Origin: Lachnospiraceae bacterium
GTDB lineage: Bacteria > Bacillota > Clostridia > Lachnospirales > Lachnospiraceae
Direction: 5' to 3'
Assembly (NCBI GenBank): GCA_017468395.1
Contig: JAFUIR010000005.1
Span: 110,226 to 174,225 of the forward strand
Length of the DNA stretch: 64,000 nucleotides
The position numbers and the translations under genes are program-made. The notes below the pieces were generated by a model, which ran no database searches, was not told where the DNA came from, and saw nothing but the letters and a program-made list of their open reading frames with translations. Position 1 is the stretch's first letter; each line of letters starts with the position of its first letter. Shown here one piece after another: positions 26,742 through 34,208 of this stretch.

Positions 26742-26789
26742 GTGGTTGTTACAATATGGAACGGTTTGGAAGTAAGGTTGTGTGGGTAA
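26628..26789 (+). pseudogene. spoIIID': Truncated spoIIID (first 38 codons plus 15 foreign codons)
   Basis: TTG start, GAGGGG 8 bases upstream. Residues 1-38 equal the intact SpoIIID at 31405 up to SKSTVH, inside the recognition helix of its HTH. After that come 15 unrelated residues (VVVTIWNGLEVRLCG) and a stop. The DNA-binding helix is therefore broken. It keeps the promoter and ribosome site, so a 53-aa product could be made in the mother cell. Confidence 0.9.
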
Positions 26790-26812
26790 TTGAATAGGGG
26801 AGTATATTGAAG

Positions 26813-26845
26813 AAATAGGGTGTGCGTTGACACACCTTATTTTTA
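26813..26845 (+). terminator. Terminator after truncated spoIIID
   Basis: AAATAGGGTGTG (26813-26824), loop CGTTGA, CACACCTTATTT (26831-26842), then more T. Confidence 0.75.
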
Positions 26846-26988
26846 ATTTGAAAAAAAGTTGATAGAGTATAATGGATTGTGATGGTAAAATAAAATTAGA
26901 TTTTTCGAAAAAGTTTTCTAACCAGTAGACGATATTTGCCACTATACATATGAAAGCTTTCAAAAGAACATTTCGAAATGGAGAACTT

Positions 26989-28545
26989 ATGACAAAGGAA
27001 CAGATAGAAACGATTATCCAAGAGAATATGCAAAAGATATATCTATACTGCGTTAAGAAACTTGAGAACACAGCAGTGGCAGAGGATGTAGCATCAGACA
27101 TTATTCTGGAACTCCTTCGCTCATATAGCAGAATTCAAAATGATAAAGCGGTATATGGGTATATGTGGAGCGTTGCAAATAATCTATGCAAGAATTATTG
27201 GAGAAGAAGTGCAAAAGAAAGTTATACAGAAATTCCGGAAGACTTTGCAGGGGCTTGTTGCTTTTCGCCTGAAGAAAGTTATGTTAGAGAAGAAGAGATA
27301 ATGCTTTTGCGTAGAGAATTATCGTTGCTTCGAGAGAAGTATCGACAGGTTATGATTAGCTATTATATCAGTGGTCAATCTTGCGAAGAGATTGCGAATA
27401 AATATAATCTGTCTGTGTCCAATGTGAAACAGTGCCTCTTTGAAGGTAGAAAAAAGTTGAAAGAAGGAATGGATATGGTTAGAGAATATGGCGAATTAAG
27501 TTATGCTCCTGAAAAGTTTACTATGAACTTTTGGGGAAATAGTTCAAATGGATATTGGGAATTGTTTGAAAGAAAACTTCCGGGCAATCTGATTATTGCT
27601 ACATATGACAGCCCAAAGACATTGGAGGAACTTAGCTTGGAAATGGGTGTGGGGGTTCCGTACCTTGAGGATGAAATTGCGATATTGGAAAAGATGGGGT
27701 TGCTTGTTAGAAAAGGAAAAACTTATCAGAGCAATATGGTTCTGTATGATGAACAGTGGAGAAAAACGGTATATGACAAAGCAACAGAATTACTTCACAC
27801 CAAACTTGATGATATAAAGAAACTTGTTGATGAAGGTGTGGAATACCTTGCAAAGACAGATTACTGCTATGAAGCAGCAGATCTTAATACAAGGAAGTGG
27901 TTTGTACTTCTATTGATTATCTGGGAAGCGAGTATGATGTCTGAACAGAAGATGAGTACAAAGATGACTTTTCCGCTGTTACAAAATGGTAGTAACGGAT
28001 ACGTTATGGGAATTCGCGGAGAGTATCATACAGATACCATGGGAATCTATGGACAATATGATATAAACAAGGGTTACATGCGCATTATGAATTTTGTAAA
28101 GTTATCAGATAAGGTTTTGAATCCTTTCGAATATCGAAATGCTACAGGACAAATGCTTGAAGCAGCTGTGGAAAGAAAGCATGAGCCAGAAGAAGTAGCG
28201 GCACTGTCTACACTTTTGGAAAATGGTTTTGTTAGTGTGAAAGACGGAAAACTATGTCCAGAATTTGCTACGATTTCGTATGAAGATTATAAGGCGGTAA
28301 AGAGTAAGCTGGCTGATGGAATCAATCAGATGGCAGAGCTGATTGGTAAACATAGAGATATGGCAGGAGAAGAACTGAGAAAGAAAACACCTTCGGCTAT
28401 ACCCGGAGCAAATGAGGTTGGGGCGATTGTATCTATGTGGAGCATGATGGAGGGAATGGTTGATATTGTTCTTTCGGAAGGATACATGACAAAAGGAAAT
28501 GGACAGAATTTGACAGCATTTTATTTTAGAATAGATAGTGAGTAG
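26989..28545 (+). CDS. ECF-like sigma-70 factor with long C-terminal extension
   Basis: 518 aa from ATG 26989 (GGAG at 5 bases). Region 2 is at about residues 10-70 (YLYCVKKLENTAVAEDVASD, YGYMWSVANNLCKNYWRR). Region 4 is at about 105-160 (LREKYRQVMISYYISGQSCE, LSVSNVKQCLFEGRKKLKEG). The next 350 residues are not part of ordinary ECF factors. They start with a winged-helix-like part (LEELSLEMGVGVPYLEDEIA, ILEKMGLLVRKGKTYQSNM) and continue as mixed helices and strands. The extension may sense a signal or act as a built-in anti-sigma. No separate anti-sigma gene is seen. Confidence 0.88.
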   Translation: MTKEQIETIIQENMQKIYLYCVKKLENTAVAEDVASDIILELLRSYSRIQNDKAVYGYMWSVANNLCKNYWRRSAKESYTEIPEDFAGACCFSPEESYVREEEIMLLRRELSLLREKYRQVMISYYISGQSCEEIANKYNLSVSNVKQCLFEGRKKLKEGMDMVREYGELSYAPEKFTMNFWGNSSNGYWELFERKLPGNLIIATYDSPKTLEELSLEMGVGVPYLEDEIAILEKMGLLVRKGKTYQSNMVLYDEQWRKTVYDKATELLHTKLDDIKKLVDEGVEYLAKTDYCYEAADLNTRKWFVLLLIIWEASMMSEQKMSTKMTFPLLQNGSNGYVMGIRGEYHTDTMGIYGQYDINKGYMRIMNFVKLSDKVLNPFEYRNATGQMLEAAVERKHEPEEVAALSTLLENGFVSVKDGKLCPEFATISYEDYKAVKSKLADGINQMAELIGKHRDMAGEELRKKTPSAIPGANEVGAIVSMWSMMEGMVDIVLSEGYMTKGNGQNLTAFYFRIDSE

Positions 28546-28552
28546 ACAAGGG

Positions 28553-28583
28553 CACTCCCGGGTGGAAATCCGGGAGTGTTTTT
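28553..28583 (+). terminator. Terminator of the sigma factor gene
   Basis: CACTCCCGG (28553-28561), 8-nt loop, CCGGGAGTG (28570-28578), then TTTTT. Confidence 0.9.
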
Positions 28584-28591
28584 GGTATAAT
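28583..28591 (+). promoter_or_regulatory. Extended -10 promoter of the kinase gene
   Basis: TGGTATAAT directly after the terminator (TATAAT at 28586-28591), about 90 bp before the start at 28682. Confidence 0.5.
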
Positions 28592-28681
28592 GTGAAATGC
28601 TAATTACAGATTTGATATTGTTTTTGCTCTTGCAGAATGATGAACGGCATTGTGTTGAATTGATGGAAAGGATTCGTACAA

Positions 28682-29683
28682 ATGAGTTGTGTAGAAATTA
28701 ATAGTTTAATGGAATACTTGGAATTAGGAACTGTTGTGAATGAGGCGCAGCAAGTGACGGGTGGGCTGCTTCACAAGATGTATCGTGTGAACACTAATAA
28801 AGGCGTATATGCGGTGAAGGTGCTAAATCCAGAAATTATGAAACGTCCCACTGCATTACATAATATGGTGAATTCAGAAAGAATAGCTGCGGCGTTTAAA
28901 ACGATGATACCGGTGGTGGCAGCTTTGGAGATTGGAGGAAAGCAGATTCACGAACTGAATGGGGCACATTATATGATATTTGACTGGGTGGAAGGTGCCT
29001 CAATTTTCCCACCGAGAATTACTATGGAGAATTGCTATGCCATTGGACAAGTGTTGGGAAAGATTCATCAGAAGAAACTTGCTATAGATGGTGTGACGCC
29101 GGAAGAAGATGGAACTGCGATGTTTGCTTGGGATAAGTACCGGGAATTATTGCAGGGCTATGAAAATGAAACTTGGGCAATCCGTTATCAAGCAGCGTTT
29201 TCCGATATCAAATCTTGGAATCAGGCGGCATGCGATGCCGGGGAGGTGCTTGCAAAAACATTGGTTATCAGCCACCGTGATTTGGATCCGAAAAATGTAA
29301 TGTGGAATAGAAATGTTCCATTGATTATTGATTGGGAGGCTGCAGGATATGTCAATCCATATCAGGAGTTTCTGGAGGTTGTTAATTACTGGGCAGATGA
29401 TGGAAAAGGTGGACTTTTGAAAGAGCATTTCGAAACTCTTTTAGATGCATATTCACAACATATGAAACTGGAAAATGTAGACTGGAATGCGGTGTTTGCA
29501 GGTAGTTTTTGTGGTATGCTGGGCTGGCTGGAATACAATGTTAAACGGGCTTTAGGGATTGAAACCACGACAGCAGATGAAGTGCAACTTGGCAAGGAAC
29601 AAGTACTTGGCACAATTCAGGCATTGTATGATTATCAGGAAAAAGTGCTGATGATGAAGAGGTGGTTGGAATATGGTAGATAA
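28682..29683 (+). CDS. APH-family phosphotransferase
   Basis: 333 aa. A protein-kinase-like fold as in aminoglycoside or choline kinases: YRVNTNKGVYAVKVLNPE (ATP lobe with Lys), VISHRDLDPKNVMWN (catalytic loop with Asp and Asn, about residue 197) and LIIDWEAAGYVNPYQE (metal-binding Asp). The substrate may be an aminoglycoside, choline, homoserine or another small alcohol; sequence alone does not decide. Start ATG after GGAAAGGA. A single gene between two terminators in the repeat-bounded segment. Confidence 0.88.
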   Translation: MSCVEINSLMEYLELGTVVNEAQQVTGGLLHKMYRVNTNKGVYAVKVLNPEIMKRPTALHNMVNSERIAAAFKTMIPVVAALEIGGKQIHELNGAHYMIFDWVEGASIFPPRITMENCYAIGQVLGKIHQKKLAIDGVTPEEDGTAMFAWDKYRELLQGYENETWAIRYQAAFSDIKSWNQAACDAGEVLAKTLVISHRDLDPKNVMWNRNVPLIIDWEAAGYVNPYQEFLEVVNYWADDGKGGLLKEHFETLLDAYSQHMKLENVDWNAVFAGSFCGMLGWLEYNVKRALGIETTTADEVQLGKEQVLGTIQALYDYQEKVLMMKRWLEYGR

Positions 29684-29701
29684 TTCTACTGCAAGAGCGA
29701 T

Positions 29702-29743
29702 AGGCTCTGGTTTCTATTGAATGGTAGGAATCAGAGCCTTTTC
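29702..29743. terminator. Terminator between convergent genes
   Basis: AGGCTCTG (29702-29709) pairs with CAGAGCCT (29732-29739); TTTCTA / TAGGAA extends the stem inside. TTTTCT follows on the plus strand. Confidence 0.75.
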
Positions 29744-29745
29744 TA

Positions 29746-30060
29746 TTATGCCCAAAGTTCGATGGTTTTCAGTAACTTTTCTTTGGTTTCAACGTCCAAT
29801 TTTATAATAGCCTGATACAATTCTCTATCAAGTGCTGTTTCTGAGTATTCCGGTTCAAGTTCACCAACAAGAGAGTCTAAAGAGCAACCTACAAGTTGCG
29901 CATAGTATGTCAGGATACGTAAGGACATGGCGGTGCGGTTATTCTCAACGTTACTGATGTAGCCCGGGGTAACGCCTAGCGCTTCTGCAACCTGACTTTG
30001 GGTAAGACCGTTTTCTATTCTTAAATTTTTGATCAAAGTTCCGTAATTTTCTTGTTCCAT
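29746..30060 (-). CDS. XRE-family HTH repressor
   Basis: 104 aa. HTH_3 at residues about 7-62: LIKNLRIENGLTQSQVAEAL and VTPGYISNVENNRTAMSL. The C-terminal part is acidic and helical (LYQAIIKLDVETKEKLLKTI). It is divergent from the ORF6N gene; the 162-bp gap between them holds two copies of AAAAGTATACA that could be its operators. A SinR/phage-repressor style switch is a reasonable guess. Confidence 0.88.
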   Translation of the reverse strand: MEQENYGTLIKNLRIENGLTQSQVAEALGVTPGYISNVENNRTAMSLRILTYYAQLVGCSLDSLVGELEPEYSETALDRELYQAIIKLDVETKEKLLKTIELWA

Positions 30061-30091
30061 AGTAAGTCCTCTTGAATATATCGATGATAAT

Positions 30092-30160
30092 AAAAGTATA
30101 CAATAAATATTGCTTGAAATAAAGATATTAATAGTATATTATGTATATAAAAAGTATACA
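30092..30160. promoter_or_regulatory. Twin AAAAGTATACA boxes in the divergent gap
   Basis: Direct repeats of 11 bp at 30092-30102 and 30150-30160, 58 bp apart, each with the palindrome GTATAC. Likely binding sites for the flanking XRE protein. Confidence 0.45.
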
Positions 30161-30222
30161 GTTACATTGGATGGACTTGCTTGATATTTTAGAGTAAATG
30201 ATATAGAAAAGGGGAATACGAT

Positions 30223-31215
30223 TTGATGGAAACAGCAAAAATAATGACTGTAGATAATATACGAAATAGGGTTTATATCATAAGAGGTCAGCAAGTTATG
30301 CTGGATTACGATTTGGCTGAAATATACGGATATGAAGTAAAACGTTTAAATGAGCAAGTAAAACGTAATATCGCACGTTTCCCGGAAGATTTTATGTTTC
30401 AAATATCAATAGAAGAATATGCCAACTTGAAGTCGCAATTTGCGACTTCAAGTTGGGGTGGAAAAAGGAAACTATCCTATGCTTTCACCGAACAAGGCAT
30501 ATATATGCTGGCGACTGTTCTCCGAGGAGAACTCGCAGAACAGCAGAGTATATTTATTATGCGCGCCTTCCGTGAAATGCGCCATTACATAAAGCAGAAT
30601 CAACAGTTTGCTACCCAAGCAGAGATGCATCTTGTAAGTGCGAAAGTATCAGAACTATCGGTGCAGATGGCAAGCATATCTGATAGACAGAAGAAAACAG
30701 AAAAAGAAGTCAACGATATTCAAAAAAGTATAGATATCCTTACGGAGAATTTTGTTTCAGATAAAGACTTTAAAAATTTTGTTATATATAAGGGTCAGAA
30801 GTTTGAAGCAGATGCAGCATATATAGATATTTATCAGCAAGCAATTGCAAGTATTTATGTGGTGGATGACTATGTTAATACTAAGACATTGCAATTATTG
30901 TCACAGAAAAAGCAAGATGTAGAGGTGATTTTGTTTACAGAGAATGGGCATGGGCGAAATGGTTTTTTGACAAAGGCGATTGTCGACGATTTTATTAATC
31001 AGTTTCCGCCGTTTCTTATCAAGCCCAATCCGGATTGTCATGATAGATGGATTATTATTGATTATGGTTTAGAATCGGAAGTGGCATTTCATTGTGGAGC
31101 GTCTAGTAAAGATGCCGGAAAGAAAGTTTGTGCAATTAATAAAATAGAAAATACGGCGCTGATTCATCCGGTAATTGATAAATTGCTGTTGCAATCAGAT
31201 AAGCAGATTTTATAA
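30223..31215 (+). CDS. ORF6N-domain protein with C-terminal PLD-like domain
   Basis: 330 aa. The ORF6N domain (phage-type DNA-binding) is at residues about 10-115: VYIIRGQQVMLDYDLAEIYG, RFPEDFMFQIS and YAFTEQGIYMLATVLRGELA. A coiled-coil linker with Lys/Glu heptads spans about 140-180. The C-terminal 130 residues have CHDRWIIIDYG and FHCGASSKDAGKK, like a single HKD-type phospholipase D unit with HDR in place of HxK. ORF6N proteins of this design occur in phages and islands. The role is unknown; regulation or defence are options. Confidence 0.82.
   Translation: MMETAKIMTVDNIRNRVYIIRGQQVMLDYDLAEIYGYEVKRLNEQVKRNIARFPEDFMFQISIEEYANLKSQFATSSWGGKRKLSYAFTEQGIYMLATVLRGELAEQQSIFIMRAFREMRHYIKQNQQFATQAEMHLVSAKVSELSVQMASISDRQKKTEKEVNDIQKSIDILTENFVSDKDFKNFVIYKGQKFEADAAYIDIYQQAIASIYVVDDYVNTKTLQLLSQKKQDVEVILFTENGHGRNGFLTKAIVDDFINQFPPFLIKPNPDCHDRWIIIDYGLESEVAFHCGASSKDAGKKVCAINKIENTALIHPVIDKLLLQSDKQIL
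30422..30456. repeat. Perfect 17-bp inverted repeat inside the ORF6N gene
   Basis: Left arm 30422-30438, one central base, right arm 30440-30456, without mismatch. It encodes the part around NLKSQFATSSWG. The RNA would form a very stable hairpin within the coding region. Confidence 0.95.
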
Positions 31216-31340
31216 AATGGGTTTGATTCTATTGGAAAGGTGGAAATGATGAAGCCACTATAATGGCTCTAGTTACCCTGAGAACTGTATAATAAACGTG
31301 ATAATTCGAATTGGAACATAAAAAACGTGAAAACGATAAG

Positions 31341-31518
31341 TAACCAGTCATAACCCCTCGAAATACTTCATACAATGTAAAAAAGTATTCTGAGGGGATT
31401 TCTTTTGAAGGATTATATTGAAGAGCGTGCCATCGGCATCGCTAACTATATCGTTGAAAACAATGCCACAGTAAGACAGACAGCCAAGGCCTTTGGGGTG
31501 AGTAAATCCACAGTACAT
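31341..31518. repeat. 178-bp direct repeat, right copy
   Basis: The partner of 26564-26741. Here the repeat continues into the complete spoIIID gene, so this copy is the functional one. Confidence 0.97.
31347..31376 (+). promoter_or_regulatory. Sigma-E type promoter of spoIIID
   Basis: GTCATAA (31347-31353), 15 bp, CATACAAT (31369-31376). spoIIID is known to be transcribed by sigma-E in Bacillus, and the site agrees with that. Confidence 0.75.
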
Positions 31519-31668
31519 AAAGACGTGACGGACAGGTTGATGCAGGTGAATCCCAGATTGGCAAAGCAGGCAAGAAAAGTGCTTGATGTAAACAAATCTG
31601 AGCGTCATATTCGTGGTGGTCTGGCGACAAAAGAAAAATACCAGCATCTTCAGGGAGCGGAAAACTGA
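31405..31668 (+). CDS. spoIIID: Sporulation transcriptional regulator SpoIIID
   Basis: 87 aa, normal. A mother-cell DNA-binding protein that activates and represses sigma-E genes and leads on to sigma-K. TTG start with GAGGGG 8 bases upstream; the first residues YIEERAIGIANYIVENNATV are family-typical. HTH at about 22-45 (RQTAKAFGVSKSTVHKDVTD), followed by LKQ-type C-terminal segment KARKVLDVNKSERHIRGG-like sequence ending in a basic helix. It ends at a strong terminator. Its 5' part is duplicated 4.8 kb upstream. Confidence 0.97.
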   Translation: MKDYIEERAIGIANYIVENNATVRQTAKAFGVSKSTVHKDVTDRLMQVNPRLAKQARKVLDVNKSERHIRGGLATKEKYQHLQGAEN

Positions 31669-31674
31669 TAAATT

Positions 31675-31703
31675 GAGCGTAGGAATAAAGCCTACGCTCT
31701 TTT
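31675..31703 (+). terminator. Terminator of spoIIID
   Basis: GAGCGTAGG, loop AATAAAG, CCTACGCTC, then TTTT. Confidence 0.9.
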
Positions 31704-31835
31704 CACTGCCGAAAAATGTCTTCACGGGCTGAAAAATTGGAGAGCGTGCATAAAGATAGGATTTGAAACTAAGCATAAGATATAGTAAAATGTACTTGCG
31801 CTTATTTATAGATGGACAAGCGCAGAGGAGAAAAA

Positions 31836-32891
31836 ATGTTGCTGGTTTGGATATTGATACTGGGACTTTTATTAATAGTGGCGCCCGTTATTGTGGGAAC
31901 CCTTTTCACAGGTGTGGATGAGGCTGTGGATAAACTGCCCTTTAGGTGGATAAGTGGGCAGATTTTGTTGTGGGCAGGATTTCAGGCGATTTGTGTGCCT
32001 TTTGTTTTATTGAAACAAAGTTTTTCGGCGGTAGTGCTGTGCTTTAATATCTTTACGGTGGCAGTGGTTGTTGTTGCGGTTTTGTATTATCTGTCCAAGA
32101 GGGGGAAAGGCAAAGCAAAACTTCGGGTGGTAGAGCAAACTTCAAAATATACCTATCTTTTGTGGGGGATTTTTGTGGTACTGCTTTTGGCGCAACTTTT
32201 AGCGGCGGCTTTTCTGGCTTACGAAGAAGGGGACGATGCTTATTATGTGGCCATTTCCACCATTACTGCGGAATCTGACGGAATGTATATGAAACATGCT
32301 TACACCGGAGGCAGTACGGGACTGGATGCCAGACACGGGCTTGCGCCGTTTCCTGTTTGGGTGGCTTATTTGGCCAGAATGTCCGGCATGCCCTCTGTTA
32401 TGGTGGCACAGGTTGCCTTGCCTATGGTTTTGATTGTGATGGCCTATGCCCTTTACTATTGCATTGGAAAAGCGGTGCTTCGGGAGAAAAAGAAATGGCT
32501 CCCGCTGTTTATGATTATTGTGGAAGTGATGATGCTTTACGGTGGTTACACTACATATTCGGCGGAGAATTTTCTGTTGGTGCGTACTGCGCAGGGCAAG
32601 GCGGTCATTGCAGGTATTGTGATTCCGCTGTTGTTTCTTTTAATGTTTCTTTTGGTGGAGAAACTGCAAAAGGATGAAAAGATGAAACTGTCTTATTGGA
32701 TTTTGTTGGCCTTTGTGCAGATGGCAGGCTGTCTGTGCAGCACATTAGGGACACTTTTGACTTGTATGCTGGTGGGAATAGTGGGACTTTGTGTGCTGCT
32801 GTGTTATCGGAGATGGAAACTTTTATTTCCCATGGCGGCGTGTTGTATTATGCCGGTTTGCTATGCGGCACTGTATTTTGTGGCAGGATAG
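31836..32891 (+). pseudogene. DUF6077-like membrane protein, 5' part before an in-frame amber codon
   Basis: 351 aa from ATG 31836 (AGAGGAG upstream). About nine helices; after helix 4 comes the acidic motif YEEGDDAYYVAISTITA, as in membrane sugar-transfer families of the DUF6077 type. The frame ends in TAG (32889-32891), but the same frame continues open for another 252 codons as the gene at 32901. Together they give about 600 residues, a sensible full length. I therefore read this as one gene broken by a single nonsense change, or as two cooperating halves. Function unknown; surface polysaccharide or lipid-linked sugar transfer is plausible. Confidence 0.7.
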
Positions 32892-32900
32892 GAGGACAAG

Positions 32901-33650
32901 GTGACAGCGATATTTCAAAAATTTGCAGGCTCAGGCTTTATATTGATTCTTTTTGTGCTGGCGCTGATTTATCTGTTTTTTTGCGAAAAGAGAAAGTCCA
33001 GAAGAATTATGCTTGTGTATGTTCCGGCAATTGTATTATTGTTTTTCTTTAATCCCCTGTTTTTTAAACTTTTTTACAATCTGGTAGGGGACGAAATTTA
33101 TTTTAGAATTATCTGGCTTATGCCTGTTACGGTAGTTATGGGGTACACTGTGGTACACATTGCAGAAAGGCTGCAGGGGAAAAAACGGATAGGCTTTGCT
33201 TTCGTTGCGGTTTTGATTTTGATGCTGTCGGGCAAATTGGTATATAGCAGCCCGCTCTACAGTAAGGCCGAAAATCAGTACCATATGCCGCAGGCGGTGG
33301 TGGATATTTGTGACGCTATCGAAATCGAGGGGCGTGAAGTTATGGCGGCTTTTCCGCCGGAGTTTTTACTCTATGTGCGTCAATATTCGCCGGTGGTGTG
33401 TATGCCCTACGGTAGGGATGCAGTAATGGGAATTTACAGTGAGTTTGAAATATTGATGTATGAAGAAGAGATTGAGGTAGAAAAATTGGCGCAACTTGCC
33501 AAGGAATCCTTGTGCCATTATGTGATTTTATCCGAAGAAAAAGTATTAATCGGAGATATGGAAGATTATGATTATGAGGTGTATGACACCATGCATGGTT
33601 ATGTGATTTATCGGGACAAGACCATGAATTATGACACATACATGCAGTAA
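32901..33650 (+). pseudogene. DUF6077-like membrane protein, 3' part after the amber codon
   Basis: 249 aa, in the same frame as the upstream part. It can start at GTG 32901, with GGAGG 6 bases upstream; that site overlaps the TAG. Three to four helices (FILILFVLALIYLFF, IMLVYVPAIVLLFFFNPLFF, MPVTVVMGYTVVHIAE) are followed by a soluble C-terminal domain (about 95-249) with VVCMPYGRDAVMGIYSEFE. If both halves are made they could assemble like a split membrane enzyme. No terminator is obvious after it. Confidence 0.65.
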
Positions 33651-33755
33651 AAGAGAATTGAAAAAACTTGTCGAAATAAGGAGAACAGATTTTGTTGAAA
33701 AACGTCTCTTTTTATGTAAACATATTATTATCAAGTGCATAAAAAGGAGGTACAT

Positions 33756-33989
33756 ATGCAAAATCAAAATCTCAGTTATGAAATTGTAAACCAAGGTTGC
33801 TTTAACAGGCCTGCGCAACAGTATCACAGCCAGCAAACCCAAAATGTAATGAATTGTGTATTAAAATTAAAAGAATTTCTGGACGTTGCTGACAGTGTGT
33901 CTCCGGAATATGAGGATGTAGCAGTGATGCAATGTATTGGGCTGATGGAGGACTATTACAGAAGACATGGGAAGAGATTGAGAGTATAG
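33756..33989 (+). CDS. Small conserved-looking protein
   Basis: 77 aa from ATG 33756, which has AAGGAGG at ideal spacing; the GTG at 33735 has none. Beginning MQNQNLSYEIVNQGCFNRPA with a Gln-rich stretch, then a helical part (VLKLKEFLDVADSVSPEYED) and a basic end. No membrane segment. I do not recognise it. It stands alone, followed by a terminator. Confidence 0.6.
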   Translation: MQNQNLSYEIVNQGCFNRPAQQYHSQQTQNVMNCVLKLKEFLDVADSVSPEYEDVAVMQCIGLMEDYYRRHGKRLRV

Positions 33990-34080
33990 TGCATATGTAT
34001 GCAAGGGAATTTGTGCTATATAACTCAGTGGAATGAACGGAAACTGGATGTATATTGTTGTTAAAAGGGATTGAGGATCG

Positions 34081-34114
34081 CGCCATGCAAACGGAAGTTT
34101 GTGTGGCGTGTTTT
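34081..34114 (+). terminator. Terminator before the chemoreceptor gene
   Basis: CGCCATGCAAAC, loop GGAA, GTTTGTGTGGCG (two G-T pairs), then TGTTTTTT. Confidence 0.8.
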
Positions 34115-34208
34115 TTGTTTAAAATGCCAATAGCCTATTCCCTTTTGTCGGATTTCATAGTATAATATAAACAATGTTATAAAATTATCAATCTTGGGGG
34201 GACAGGGT

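Noticed and set aside
26571-27101. Long minus-strand frame opposite the truncated spoIIID, with a near copy at 31348-31776
   Set aside because: Both are shadows of the repeated spoIIID sequence; similarity between them comes from the repeat only.
29746-31215. A toxin-antitoxin reading of the divergent XRE and ORF6N pair
   Set aside because: The genes are divergent, not a compact operon, and the ORF6N protein shows no known toxin motif.
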